This document shows positions 7,028 to 13,675 of a DNA stretch of 41,779 bases, piece by piece. The stretch spans positions 1 to 41,779 of the IMG/VR virus record IMGVR_UViG_3300018005_000007; one strand, written 5' to 3'. The first letter of the stretch is position 1. Each line of letters begins with the position of its first letter. Both the position numbers and the translations under genes were made by a program. Below the pieces are notes generated by a model. It did no database searches and was not told the origin of the DNA. It worked only from the letters and a program-made list of their open reading frames with translations. The stretch comes from a virus.

Positions 7028-8055
7028 GCGCAGATTATCTCCGGGACGCGAAGCAAAAGCAAGCCCGAACCGTGCGGCGTTCTCCCGTGGTACGTTCTAA
7101 AACTTTCCTCTACTGCTTTCGAGACAGTCCGGTCATTCACCAGGTGTAAGGGAATTTCCGCCGCGCTTGCCGCTTCGTTCGATTTTCGGATCAGGCGTTC
7201 GATGAACTGCCCATCCACACCGGAATCGTGGGCTTGTATGGCTTGTTTTGTGAGGGGAAAAGTGGGGAGGGCTGCTGCTGCTTTCTCTCCAAGAACCTCC
7301 AAGGCAGCAGCAGCAGCACCCTCTTTCTTTCTATCACTATCTTTCATCCTTATATGTGGGAGACGCCCACGTACCCCAAAGGGAGTCAGATTCGTACCCC
7401 TCACGGTTTTTGCCGGGGTACGGGGTTGAGCCTCAGAATCGGGTTTCAAAAGGTGTTTCAACTCCGCTTCTTTCTCGGAAATGGTTTTGCAAAGAGCGCC
7501 GCATTTCTGGAGTACTTCTGGAGCCGGAAGCCGTTCAAGCCCAAGTTTTCTGATCCACCGTTGGAGGTACAACGGGAGGTCTTCAGGGACCTCCAGGACC
7601 GGCCGGGAGTCTTCGGACGCCTCAGGCAGTTGTTTCTCCGGCCGCGGGATGGCCCAGCAGTGGATCGTAATTTCCCCCTTGCGGAGCCCGCCGTCGCCGC
7701 CCTGTCGCTCTGCATACCCCTCCAGTTCCAGAGAGACGAGCGACCGCCGCACCTGTGCCGGCGTCAAGCCGGTTTCAGCCGCTATGTCGCCGCGGGTCAG
7801 GGGTACACGTTGCCCCTTAACCAACTTGACGGCCATCTCTTCCTGGAAAGCCATCGTATGCAAGGAAAGACACGCCCAGGCCCGCGCTTTTTCAGACCAG
7901 GCCGAGTCTCGCATGATCCGCCGCGGCTGCGCTTTCGAGGTCTGGTAGAACTCCCCGGGCCCTACGCCAAGCTCAACGAGCCATTGTGGGGCGCCGCCGG
8001 CTTCAGACTGCGCTTGTTTTCTGGTAGATGGGTGTGGTAGGCTTGAACTGGACAT
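7006..8055 (-). CDS. Winged-helix replication initiator-like protein, 349 aa
   Basis: The ribosome site GGAG is well spaced before ATG 8055. A winged helix occupies about residues 60-130: ARAWACLSLH, then TRGDIAAETGLTPAQVRRSL (recognition helix) and a Gly-rich wing before a beta strand (EITIHCWAIPR). This resembles phage O/DnaD-like or RepA-like wHTH domains. The remaining 220 residues are charged and helical without a nuclease, primase or ATPase motif. It heads the gene pair upstream of the putative origin, so initiator or replisome organiser is my best guess. A transcription regulator is the alternative. Confidence 0.72.
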   Translation of the reverse strand: MSSSSLPHPSTRKQAQSEAGGAPQWLVELGVGPGEFYQTSKAQPRRIMRDSAWSEKARAWACLSLHTMAFQEEMAVKLVKGQRVPLTRGDIAAETGLTPAQVRRSLVSLELEGYAERQGGDGGLRKGEITIHCWAIPRPEKQLPEASEDSRPVLEVPEDLPLYLQRWIRKLGLERLPAPEVLQKCGALCKTISEKEAELKHLLKPDSEAQPRTPAKTVRGTNLTPFGVRGRLPHIRMKDSDRKKEGAAAAALEVLGEKAAAALPTFPLTKQAIQAHDSGVDGQFIERLIRKSNEAASAAEIPLHLVNDRTVSKAVEESFRTYHGRTPHGSGLLLLRVPEIICAWAKQPG

Positions 8056-8082
8056 CGAAAGAGTCTCCTGTTAGAACATGAG

Positions 8083-8120
8083 GCCCCGAGGGACTGGACA
8101 CCTGAGGGGCTTCTTTTTTT
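8083..8120 (+). terminator. Intrinsic-type terminator on the plus strand
   Basis: Arms gcccc (8083-8087) and ggggc (8106-8110) pair, extended by ggg/cct after a small internal mismatch, and ttcttttttt follows immediately. It is oriented to stop rightward transcripts although no rightward gene precedes it. It may block antisense transcription into the wHTH gene's leader. Confidence 0.45.
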
Positions 8121-8155
8121 GAGCACGGCAAGTTGATTCTACCGCCCTTCAGAAA

Positions 8156-8379
8156 TCAGCGTAAGAGAACATCCGGCGAAACCCCTTCAACTTCACAGAG
8201 CGCCAACACGGATTGTTTCAGCCGTTCCACCGCGAGAGCGCAGTATCGCTCCTCAATTTCAGTAAACAACCACCGACTTTCAGTCGGTGGTTGTTTACTC
8301 TGTTTGGACTTGTGCCACCAGGTCCCGGGCATCCCCGCAGTAGATTGTTACCCCGTTCCTCTTGAAAGTACGGCGTCAT
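8156..8379 (-). pseudogene. Decayed DNA methyltransferase (N- and C-terminal remnants around a hairpin)
   Basis: ATG 8379 overlaps the upstream stop and encodes MTPYFQEER. After a one-base shift at a gggg run the text continues VTIYCGDARDLVAQVQTE and stops at 8295-8297. This is the typical opening of a phage N4/N6 DNA methyltransferase. Beyond a perfect hairpin, the frame at 8156-8263 reads TEIEERYCALAVERLKQSVLA, the typical end of the same enzymes. The whole catalytic middle, including any DPPY motif, is missing. So this is a frameshifted, internally deleted methyltransferase gene with the inverted repeat at the deletion junction. Confidence 0.72.
8261..8299. repeat. Perfect 18-bp inverted repeat with 3-base loop
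   Basis: Left arm agtaaacaaccaccgact (8261-8278), loop ttc, and an exactly complementary right arm (8282-8299). It sits between the N- and C-terminal remnants of a DNA methyltransferase. No U-tract follows on either strand, so it is not a standard terminator. A deletion scar, a mobile-element end or a cruciform site are possibilities. Confidence 0.85.
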
Positions 8380-8525
8380 TGATTCCAACCGGCCCGCTTC
8401 CGTCTTTTGTTGGCCCGTCGCGCGTCTCGGGCCAGTTGCCGCCACCGGAAGCCCCGCAGTTTGGTTAAGACGTACTCCCGAACGGTCAGAGGACGCGCCA
8501 GGGATTCAAAAGCAAGTTGCTTCAT
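8376..8525 (-). CDS. Basic 49-aa protein
   Basis: ATG 8525 overlaps the upstream TGA, and the stop overlaps the methyltransferase remnant's ATG. The sequence is an acidic/hydrophobic first half (LARPLTVREYVLTKLRGF) and a strongly basic end (RRANKRRKRAGW). It is unrecognised. The preserved stop/start overlaps suggest a real gene in a partly decayed stretch. Confidence 0.55.
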   Translation of the reverse strand: MKQLAFESLARPLTVREYVLTKLRGFRWRQLARDARRANKRRKRAGWNQ

Positions 8526-8799
8526 GCCGCCTTCTTTATCCATGGGTGCTCAATGGCATAATCGGCTTCAGAGATGATCTTAGAATCGAAGGGTTTCAAA
8601 CAGTTGTCGCAGGCTCCCTCTCTTTTCCCCGTGCCATCGCAGGCCGAGCAATGGTGGGTATGGCAATCGCCGCGTTACAGCCTAAAATCGCCGTGGCGCA
8701 GGATTCCACCAGGCAGACGAAATCAACCGCCTTGATTTGTTCATCTTCCCCGAACCGCAACGGACCCTCTAAGGCGTTGCGGGCTTCTATAATCGTCAT
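8522..8799 (-). pseudogene. Apparent -1 frameshifted zinc-motif gene
   Basis: ATG 8799 overlaps the stop of the gene before it and opens a 67-codon frame (MTIIEARNALEGPLRFGEDE...). From about 8665 the convincing protein text lies in the -1 frame instead: CHTHHCSACDGTGKREGACD, with four spaced cysteines of a DnaJ-like zinc type, continuing to a TGA at 8522-8524 that overlaps the next ATG. The zinc frame has no start codon of its own. Joining the two frames gives a product of about 90 residues. This is either a recent frameshift, a base error or programmed frameshifting. Confidence 0.55.
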
Positions 8800-9305
8800 G
8801 CCGCCTTGCTCCGTTTCCACCGGGCAAGCAGGGCCTTCATAGCCGAGGCCCGCCGTTGTTTGGCCGTGAGGCTCCCATTCAACGCCACGGCTCCCATGCG
8901 GGCAATCTCCCGGCGCCGTGCAGCCGACAAAGCCTTAGCCCGAGCCGGCCCGCCCTTCTTTCCCAATTCGCTCATTTGCAGGTTCTTTTCCGCTGTAGAC
9001 CGGGCTACAGACGCAATCGAGACGACAGGTTCAGGGTCAAGCCTGAGAAGATGAAGCCCGCCAATGAAAGCCTTCAACCGTTCAGAGAACTTAAACCATT
9101 CTCCGTTGTCACGCTCAACCTTGAAGCGTTCATGCAACTCCGCTTCGAGCGCCCGATCCCCTGGAATCCAACCGAGCAAGTCCAACGCAAACGGGCTAGG
9201 TCTCAATGCACCCAACTCCAAGAACCGGCGTCTCGGTTTAGTTGAGAAACCAATCTTGACAAAAGAGGAATCGGAAGTCCCGACAAAATATATGAAGCCT
9301 TCCAC
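8796..9305 (-). CDS. T5orf172/GIY-YIG-like nuclease-domain protein, 169 aa
   Basis: The start is GTG 9305, overlapping the upstream TAG (TAGTG). Residues about 2-85 fit the T5orf172/Mug113 branch of the GIY-YIG fold: FIYFVG, then VKIGFSTKPRRRFLELG, ALEAELHERF and NGEWFKF. This branch is common as small phage nuclease-like proteins of unknown targets. The C-terminal 55 residues are a separate basic helical tail (KKGGPARAKALSAARRREIA ... QRRASAMKALLARW), nearly repeated in the next upstream gene. A mobile-type nuclease fused to a DNA-binding tail is a reasonable reading. Confidence 0.75.
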   Translation of the reverse strand: MEGFIYFVGTSDSSFVKIGFSTKPRRRFLELGALRPSPFALDLLGWIPGDRALEAELHERFKVERDNGEWFKFSERLKAFIGGLHLLRLDPEPVVSIASVARSTAEKNLQMSELGKKGGPARAKALSAARRREIARMGAVALNGSLTAKQRRASAMKALLARWKRSKAA

Positions 9306-9499
9306 TACGCCGCCTTTCTTTGTTTCCAGAGATCCCAACGGGCCTTCAGAGCTTTGAGAGCCGAGGCGCGGCGTTGTTTCGGGCTCATGTTCCGGCGCCC
9401 CGCCCGCCCCGCATTGGCCGCAATCTCGCATCTCCGCGCCCTAGACAACGCTTTAGCCCGTGCGAATCCGCCCAGGCTTGCAGCTTCAGAACGTGTCAT
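9305..9499 (-). CDS. Basic KGG-type tail protein, 64 aa
   Basis: MTRSEAASLGGFARAKALSR and the following ...QRRASALKALKARW match the C-terminal tail of the T5orf172 protein immediately downstream. This indicates duplication of that module as a free-standing protein. I start at ATG 9499; it lies close downstream of a possible -10 (tactat on the minus strand), so the transcript may be nearly leaderless. DNA binding is likely from the composition. Confidence 0.6.
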   Translation of the reverse strand: MTRSEAASLGGFARAKALSRARRCEIAANAGRAGRRNMSPKQRRASALKALKARWDLWKQRKAA

Positions 9500-9543
9500 C
9501 CAAAGGCATAGTACCCGGTTTTCAAAAAGAAAGCAAGTACGTA

Positions 9544-9572
9544 TTGACTTTCGCACGGCAAGAACGTAATAT
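9544..9572 (+). promoter_or_regulatory. Sigma70-type promoter for the rightward 9.6-18 kb block
   Basis: TTGACT (9544-9549; 5/6 to the -35 consensus), a 17-base spacer and TAATAT (9567-9572; 4/6 to the -10) lie in the divergent gap just before the first rightward genes. It is the best-formed promoter I can see in the window. A weaker leftward promoter overlaps it. Confidence 0.6.
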
Positions 9573-9658
9573 GAGGGCGTACGTTTTGGAAAGGAGGCGC
9601 GGCTATAGCCTGATTCCAGAGCATCGCGGGGCGGAAAATCCTCCAAGATGGAATTTGC

Positions 9659-9790
9659 ATGAACCCGCCCCGCGACACCCTACCGCGCTACCCCATGAAC
9701 GAAATACCAACGGTCCTCAAGGCCGCCGCCGCGTTTAGTTTGGTTCTCGTGTGCTGGATCTTCCGAGAGGCTTGGAGGCTCAGAAAATGA
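9659..9790 (+). CDS. Single-helix membrane miniprotein, 43 aa
   Basis: The start is ATG 9659, and the TGA overlaps the next ATG. A short polar head is followed by a hydrophobic helix (about residues 19-35, AAAAFSLVLVCWIF) and a basic tail (REAWRLRK). A second in-frame ATG (residue 13) is possible. With the following hydrophobic miniprotein it makes a coupled pair ahead of the Toprim gene. The function is unknown. Confidence 0.5.
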   Translation: MNPPRDTLPRYPMNEIPTVLKAAAAFSLVLVCWIFREAWRLRK

Positions 9791-9894
9791 CTGCCGCATT
9801 GATGCTCTGCTGGCTTCTCCCCTGCCCTCTGGTTCAGTTGGGCGTTATGGGGATGTTGACGTACAGGAGCTTCAGGAGCCGCCCGTGGCGCTAA
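9787..9894 (+). CDS. Hydrophobic 35-aa miniprotein
   Basis: ATG 9787 overlaps the preceding stop (ATGA). The first 25 residues are almost wholly hydrophobic, with a LCWLLPCPLV core, and the end is Arg-rich. Its 3' end overlaps the GTG start of the Topo VI-A-like gene and carries that gene's aggag ribosome site, so it may serve mainly as a coupling leader. Confidence 0.45.
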   Translation: MTAALMLCWLLPCPLVQLGVMGMLTYRSFRSRPWR

Positions 9895-10895
9895 TCTGCT
9901 ACCAGAAGCGGAACTTTGACGAGGCCACAAAGCGCACGATTGCCCGCGCCGTCTCGATTCTTGAGGAATACGCCGAGCAGGGGTACGACCTCACGTTACG
10001 GCAACTGTACTATCAGTTCGTGGCCCGCGGCATCATCGCCAACAAAGACACGGAGTACAAGCGTCTCGGGTCCATCGTGAACGATGCGAGGCTTGCCGGC
10101 CTGATCGACTGGGACCACATCACCGACCGCACCCGGAACATGCGGCAAAACTCCCACTGGAACTCACCGCAGGAAATCATCGAGACGTGCGGCCGGCAGT
10201 TCCAGATCGACAAGTGGGCCAAGCAAGCAAACTACGCCGAGGTTTGGGTTGAGAAAGACGCCCTCGTGGGAGTCCTCGAAGTCGCCTGCCAGCCGCTTGA
10301 CGTTCCGTACTTCTCTTGCCGAGGCTATACTAGCCAGTCGGAAATGTGGAGCGCCAGCCAACGGCTGCTATCGAAGCTCCAGGCCGGAAAAACGGTTCAT
10401 ATTATCCACCTTGGAGACCATGACCCAAGCGGAATCGACATGAGCCGCGATATCGAAGATCGGCTCAGAATGTTTATGAAGCATCACGTTGTAAAAGACT
10501 TCGTGAAGGCGAACAGCCGCCGAGACGGAGAGAAAGCCGACGCGTACGAAACCCGCCTCTCGGAGACCTTAGCGACGTACTCGGAGTACGTCGCACCCCT
10601 TACTTTCCACCGGATCGCCCTCAATATGGCCCAGGTACGCCAGTACGACCCGCCGCCAAATCCGGCCAAGATAACCGATTCCCAAGCCCAAGCTTACATT
10701 GCCAAATTTGGGAACGAATCGTGGGAACTTGACGCCCTGGAGCCCTCCGTCATCACGGCGTTGATTCAGACAACTATCGAAGACCTCCGCGACGACGACC
10801 AATGGAACGCAGCCGTTGACGAGGAACGCCGGCATCGGGGTAAGCTCGCAGCTTGCGCGAAGCAGTGGCCCGCCATTGCAGCGAGGCTCAGATGA
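9885..10895 (+). CDS. Topoisomerase VI-A/Spo11-like Toprim protein (Topo mini-A type), 336 aa
   Basis: The N-terminal winged helix has TLRQLYYQF at 37-45, matching the R-x-x-Y-Y block that carries the catalytic tyrosine of Spo11 and Topo VI-A (Tyr42/43 here). The Toprim domain follows with the characteristic VEKDA (Glu123) and LGDHDPSGID (Asp178, Asp180), the metal-binding set. So both halves of a type IIB DNA-cleaving subunit are present. No GHKL ATPase B subunit is encoded in the window. Stand-alone Topo VI-A relatives ('Topo mini-A') are known from mobile elements. The start is GTG 9885 with aggag six bases upstream. A role in replication, recombination or genome resolution is inferred. 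Confidence 0.82.
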   Translation: MALICYQKRNFDEATKRTIARAVSILEEYAEQGYDLTLRQLYYQFVARGIIANKDTEYKRLGSIVNDARLAGLIDWDHITDRTRNMRQNSHWNSPQEIIETCGRQFQIDKWAKQANYAEVWVEKDALVGVLEVACQPLDVPYFSCRGYTSQSEMWSASQRLLSKLQAGKTVHIIHLGDHDPSGIDMSRDIEDRLRMFMKHHVVKDFVKANSRRDGEKADAYETRLSETLATYSEYVAPLTFHRIALNMAQVRQYDPPPNPAKITDSQAQAYIAKFGNESWELDALEPSVITALIQTTIEDLRDDDQWNAAVDEERRHRGKLAACAKQWPAIAARLR

Positions 10896-10999
10896 AACTC
10901 TTCGGCATCCGTTCCAAAGGTCTGTACCACCGGAAGAAGCCCGTGAGCACGATTCTGATAGCCAAGGCGGGCTGGATCGGACCTTGGGAGCGCGAATGA
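10892..10999 (+). CDS. Basic 35-aa miniprotein
   Basis: It overlaps the Topo-like gene's stop and the next gene's start, both as ATGA. The sequence MKLFGIRSKGLYHRKKPVST is basic, then hydrophobic and aromatic, ending WERE. It is unrecognised and is kept because of the double coupling. Confidence 0.5.
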   Translation: MKLFGIRSKGLYHRKKPVSTILIAKAGWIGPWERE

Positions 11000-11241
11000 G
11001 CGACGAATACACGGAGACGGCGATGTTGACTGTGAGTGCCCGGAGTAACGAAGAACTCGGGCGCCGTCTCGCAGCCGCTTACATCTCGTATCAGATGGGG
11101 ATCACTATCGGATATGCCTACAAACACTACACACCCCAGGACAAACCAGTAGGCTCGTTTTGGGTGAATCTTGCCGAGCAGGTAACGCAATGGCTCAACA
11201 CTCACCGGGAAAGCCCGCCGCCTTTGGGCTTGGTTCAATGA
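10996..11241 (+). CDS. 81-aa protein of unknown function
   Basis: ATG 10996 is coupled to the preceding gene. An N-terminal acidic stretch is followed by ELGRRLAAAYISYQMGITIG and a Trp-rich helical end. No motif identifies a family. It belongs to the run of small rightward genes. Confidence 0.6.
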   Translation: MSDEYTETAMLTVSARSNEELGRRLAAAYISYQMGITIGYAYKHYTPQDKPVGSFWVNLAEQVTQWLNTHRESPPPLGLVQ

Positions 11242-11253
11242 GGGAGCGCAACG

Positions 11254-11784
11254 ATGGATGAAAACAATTGCCGTCTTTATCTTGATCAGAGCCTTGATGC
11301 TTTTGACGACCGCTGCACGGAGGGTAAAGGGCATAAGGATTCAGTAGCGTATGCGGCCATTGCCCAGGCTCACGCCCTTTGCCGCATCGCAGACGCCCTA
11401 GAAAAGCTGGCAGCGAAAGAATCCGGTCCACTGCCGCCACGCCCTTGCTCAAAATGCCAAGGCCCCGGAGCATTCGAGATTTCCGACGTATGGTGGTGCC
11501 AGAAGTGCTACAGCAAGACCCACGAGCCGCCCACCAACCCGTACCATGGCATCCGTTGTGCCATCTGCCATGAGCTTGCAGGATCGCACCACAAGCTATC
11601 ATGCACCGTGCAGGGCATTGTTATGCCAGGTGGGATATTTTTCACCCCCGACCGTGAACAGAAGCCCCGTTGCCCGGAATGCCAAGGTACAGGGCTGTTT
11701 CACGGACTCGGAACATTTTGCTCTTGCCAAACCGGGAAAGACCTGGAAGCGCAGCAGAAACGCATGGGACACCTGGAGGCTTGA
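11254..11784 (+). CDS. Multi-zinc-ribbon protein, 176 aa
   Basis: The helical N-terminal 60 residues are followed by cysteine pairs at 65/68 (CSKC), 82/85 (CQKC), 102/105 (CAIC), 117, 140/143 (CPEC) and 156/158 (CSC). That is enough for two or three zinc sites, the last with a CxGTG spacing like DnaJ-type fingers. No catalytic motif is seen. RNA, DNA or protein binding are all possible. It is spaced twelve bases from the upstream gene. Confidence 0.72.
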   Translation: MDENNCRLYLDQSLDAFDDRCTEGKGHKDSVAYAAIAQAHALCRIADALEKLAAKESGPLPPRPCSKCQGPGAFEISDVWWCQKCYSKTHEPPTNPYHGIRCAICHELAGSHHKLSCTVQGIVMPGGIFFTPDREQKPRCPECQGTGLFHGLGTFCSCQTGKDLEAQQKRMGHLEA

Positions 11785-11789
11785 ATCCG

Positions 11790-12026
11790 ATGCTTAAACT
11801 TTCCCCGATTCCAGCGCGAACCGACTTGACCGACCGGGAATGCACCCGCCTGATTGGCGGCATTCTTGAGACTTTTGCCGGCATGACGGACCTAACGACA
11901 TTGCGCCGCGCCATCCAGTGGTGGGCCGAATCTGACGATGCTTGGAAAATGATCGACATCCACGAGAGGGCGATGCGCGCGGCCGGCCTTTCCCCGACGA
12001 AACCAGGAGAGCGATTCGAGGGATGA
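11790..12026 (+). CDS. 78-aa helical protein
   Basis: ATG 11790 follows the previous stop by five bases, and the stop overlaps the next ATG. The content is mainly helical (TDLTDRECTRLIGGILETF ... TLRRAIQWWAESDDAW). No domain is recognised. Confidence 0.62.
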   Translation: MLKLSPIPARTDLTDRECTRLIGGILETFAGMTDLTTLRRAIQWWAESDDAWKMIDIHERAMRAAGLSPTKPGERFEG

Positions 12027-12355
12027 GACCGCTTGACCACATCGCCCGCATGACCCTAGACGCCGCAGCACACGAGTCCAAGACGCCTCAGGAAGCCACC
12101 GAGCAGGCCGAAGCCGAGCGTATGGTTCCCATCGAACGGGACCGAGAACGCGCCTTGTTAGGATTCGATATTCTAAATGAACTGATCGAGGCGGGACGGG
12201 GAGACGTACCCCGAGAGCAGATACCCATTGACTGGAGAAGCCGGCCCCGTCCGAAACGGAAGTTTGCCGAGCCAAGAGGAGCAAGGAAAGGCCCGAGGCT
12301 GGCCCAGGAAGCCGCCAGGATGAGGGAACGCTACCGAAAAGAGAGGCACGGATGA
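12023..12355 (+). CDS. Charged 110-aa protein
   Basis: It is coupled on both sides by ATGA overlaps. Acidic helices in the first 70 residues are followed by a very basic segment (RPRPKRKFAEPRGARKGPRL) and a charged helix at the end. Nucleic-acid binding is suggested by composition only. Confidence 0.65.
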   Translation: MRPLDHIARMTLDAAAHESKTPQEATEQAEAERMVPIERDRERALLGFDILNELIEAGRGDVPREQIPIDWRSRPRPKRKFAEPRGARKGPRLAQEAARMRERYRKERHG

Positions 12356-12561
12356 AGTACCGAGACCGATCCTACAAACCGAATTGTCCCGCCTGCGTTG
12401 CCATGAGGCAGCACGTATTAGAGGACTGGATCGCGTTTCACCCGCTGGCCGGCCACGGATTCACCGGGATTGTCTGGACCGACGTAAGGGCTCAAAAAGA
12501 GCATGAGCAGGACGTTGAAGCCGCGAAATTGCAACTTGTACCGCCCAAGGAGGCCGCATGA
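12352..12561 (+). CDS. 69-aa protein with CxxC and PPKEAA tail
   Basis: CPAC at 12-15 sits in a short basic N-terminus; the middle is Trp/His-rich. The last residues PPKEAA are encoded by a block that also contains the ribosome site aaggagg and the ATGA start of the next gene. The identical ending recurs in the next two genes, although their bodies are unrelated. Confidence 0.66.
   Translation: MKYRDRSYKPNCPACVAMRQHVLEDWIAFHPLAGHGFTGIVWTDVRAQKEHEQDVEAAKLQLVPPKEAA
12538..12561 (+). repeat. Stop/start cassette, copy 1
   Basis: The block gtaccgcccaaggaggccgc followed by ATGA encodes ...PPKEAA-stop and at the same time gives the next gene its ribosome site (aaggagg, 12547-12553) and ATG (12558). 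Copies recur at 12851-12875 and 13108-13132. Confidence 0.8.
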
Positions 12562-12875
12562 AGAAACTTTTTGGCCCAACTCCAGCGGAAACCAAGGCGT
12601 TGTGTTGGGTCGCTAGCGATGCCGATAAGCTCCTGGACGCCTACCTAGATAACAAAGTCACGGCCGAAATTGTCAAGTCATTGACGATCTCGCTGAACGA
12701 AGCCTTAAGCCTTCTAGGGCCTTCAGAGGACGAAGACGAAGACTGCTCCGACTACTTTGAGAGCCGCGCAATGACTTTAGATCACGACTGGGATGGAGCA
12801 AGACCGGCGCGGAACCGGCATAGCAAACAATTCGTGCTCGAAATCGAGGATGTACCGCCCAAGGAGGCCGCATGA
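12558..12875 (+). CDS. 105-aa protein with acidic middle and PPKEAA tail
   Basis: It starts at ATG 12558, fed by an excellent ribosome site. The N-terminal half is helical (ETKALCWVASDADKLLDAYL); an acidic run (SEDEDEDCSDY) precedes a basic patch. The C-terminus is again VPPKEAA. The function is unknown. Confidence 0.66.
   Translation: MKKLFGPTPAETKALCWVASDADKLLDAYLDNKVTAEIVKSLTISLNEALSLLGPSEDEDEDCSDYFESRAMTLDHDWDGARPARNRHSKQFVLEIEDVPPKEAA
12851..12875 (+). repeat. Stop/start cassette, copy 2
   Basis: Same sequence as copy 1 over tgtaccgcccaaggaggccg and the following catga. The ribosome site is at 12861-12867. Confidence 0.8.
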
Positions 12876-13132
12876 CCGAATATCCAGATTTGACATGGGC
12901 TGAAAAGCGAGTGCTGCAGCAGGGTTTTTGTCCAGACTGTGGTTGTAAAACGAAATGGCAAGCGGGACCAGAAGCCGGCATGTGCCAGAACTGGCAGTGT
13001 GGTAACTGCGGGTCGAGATTCAATATCGCGGACTTCGTTCTCGGAGGACCACCGATCCAGTTTGCGGAGCGTATCTCGGAACCACAACCGTTCCTCAAAC
13101 ACAGTCTTGCACCGCCCAAGGAGGCCGCATGA
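12872..13132 (+). CDS. 86-aa zinc-ribbon protein with PPKEAA tail
   Basis: Cys20/Cys23 (plus Cys25) and Cys43/Cys46 (CGNC), with Cys38 nearby, form a four-cysteine ribbon at residues 20-46. A hydrophobic strand region follows (SRFNIADFVLGG). The last residues are APPKEAA from the repeated cassette. A small nucleic-acid-binding protein is likely. Confidence 0.7.
   Translation: MTEYPDLTWAEKRVLQQGFCPDCGCKTKWQAGPEAGMCQNWQCGNCGSRFNIADFVLGGPPIQFAERISEPQPFLKHSLAPPKEAA
13108..13132 (+). repeat. Stop/start cassette, copy 3
   Basis: tgcaccgcccaaggaggccg plus catga, one base different from copies 1 and 2, again joining a PPKEAA stop to a new ATG. Confidence 0.8.
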
Positions 13133-13380
13133 GGCTCACGATTCTGATCCATCGCCAGACCAGACACGAGCCGTCCGAAGGCACATTGAAAGCGTGGGTA
13201 GTGCAGGAAGGCCAGCGCGGGCCTCAACTGCTAACCGGCCGCGTCACGCACGTGGAGAGCGCCCAGATGATAATCGCAAAACGGCTCCAGGCAGACGCGC
13301 CGGGTTGTAGAATTGAATGGACCATCGAAGACTACCGCGCAGAGCAGGAGACCGAGACAATCAACCGTGAACCCCTCTGA
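13129..13380 (+). CDS. 83-aa protein of unknown function
   Basis: It uses the ribosome site in cassette copy 3. The protein has an alternating beta/helix pattern (LTILIHRQTR ... KAWVVQEGQRGPQLLTGRV) and an acidic C-terminus. There is no recognised family. Confidence 0.62.
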   Translation: MRLTILIHRQTRHEPSEGTLKAWVVQEGQRGPQLLTGRVTHVESAQMIIAKRLQADAPGCRIEWTIEDYRAEQETETINREPL

Positions 13381-13675
13381 TGAAATCGAACGCTTAAAAG
13401 GCATCGTACGTTCTCAAGAGGCCGCACTAGCCCACTGGCGCCGGGAAGCGGATCAGGACGCCGGAACGATTGCCCGATTGAGCCGGGAACTGGACGCCGT
13501 TCTAAAGCACCACGAGTACGCCGCCCCGATTCAGAACGCTTATGCCGCCCCAGCAGTTAAGATCGATCCAGGGGGCGTACTTCCGCACCCGTTCTATGTA
13601 GTCGAAGGGAACTGCTTTTGTGGGGAATGCGGGGGCGGAATCTTGCATCCGGTTCACCAAACACCGGCCAAATAG
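13367..13675 (+). CDS. Coiled-coil protein, 102 aa
   Basis: The likely start is GTG 13367, overlapping the preceding gene by 14 bases; an internal alternative cannot be excluded. Residues about 4-50 form a heptad-rich helix (IERLKGIVRSQEAALAHWRR...). The C-terminus has a CFCGECGGG cysteine cluster. It could be a small dimeric zinc protein. The function is unknown. Confidence 0.55.
   Translation: MNPSDEIERLKGIVRSQEAALAHWRREADQDAGTIARLSRELDAVLKHHEYAAPIQNAYAAPAVKIDPGGVLPHPFYVVEGNCFCGECGGGILHPVHQTPAK

Noticed and set aside
7228-8040. 270-codon plus-strand frame opposite the winged-helix gene
   Set aside because: No domain and no operon context; the minus-strand gene has a strong ribosome site and a recognisable HTH.
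8218-8445. 75-codon frame through the hairpin
   Set aside because: The first nine codons after 8379 are methyltransferase-like, but the rest merely translates the inverted repeat and the wrong frame of the remnant.
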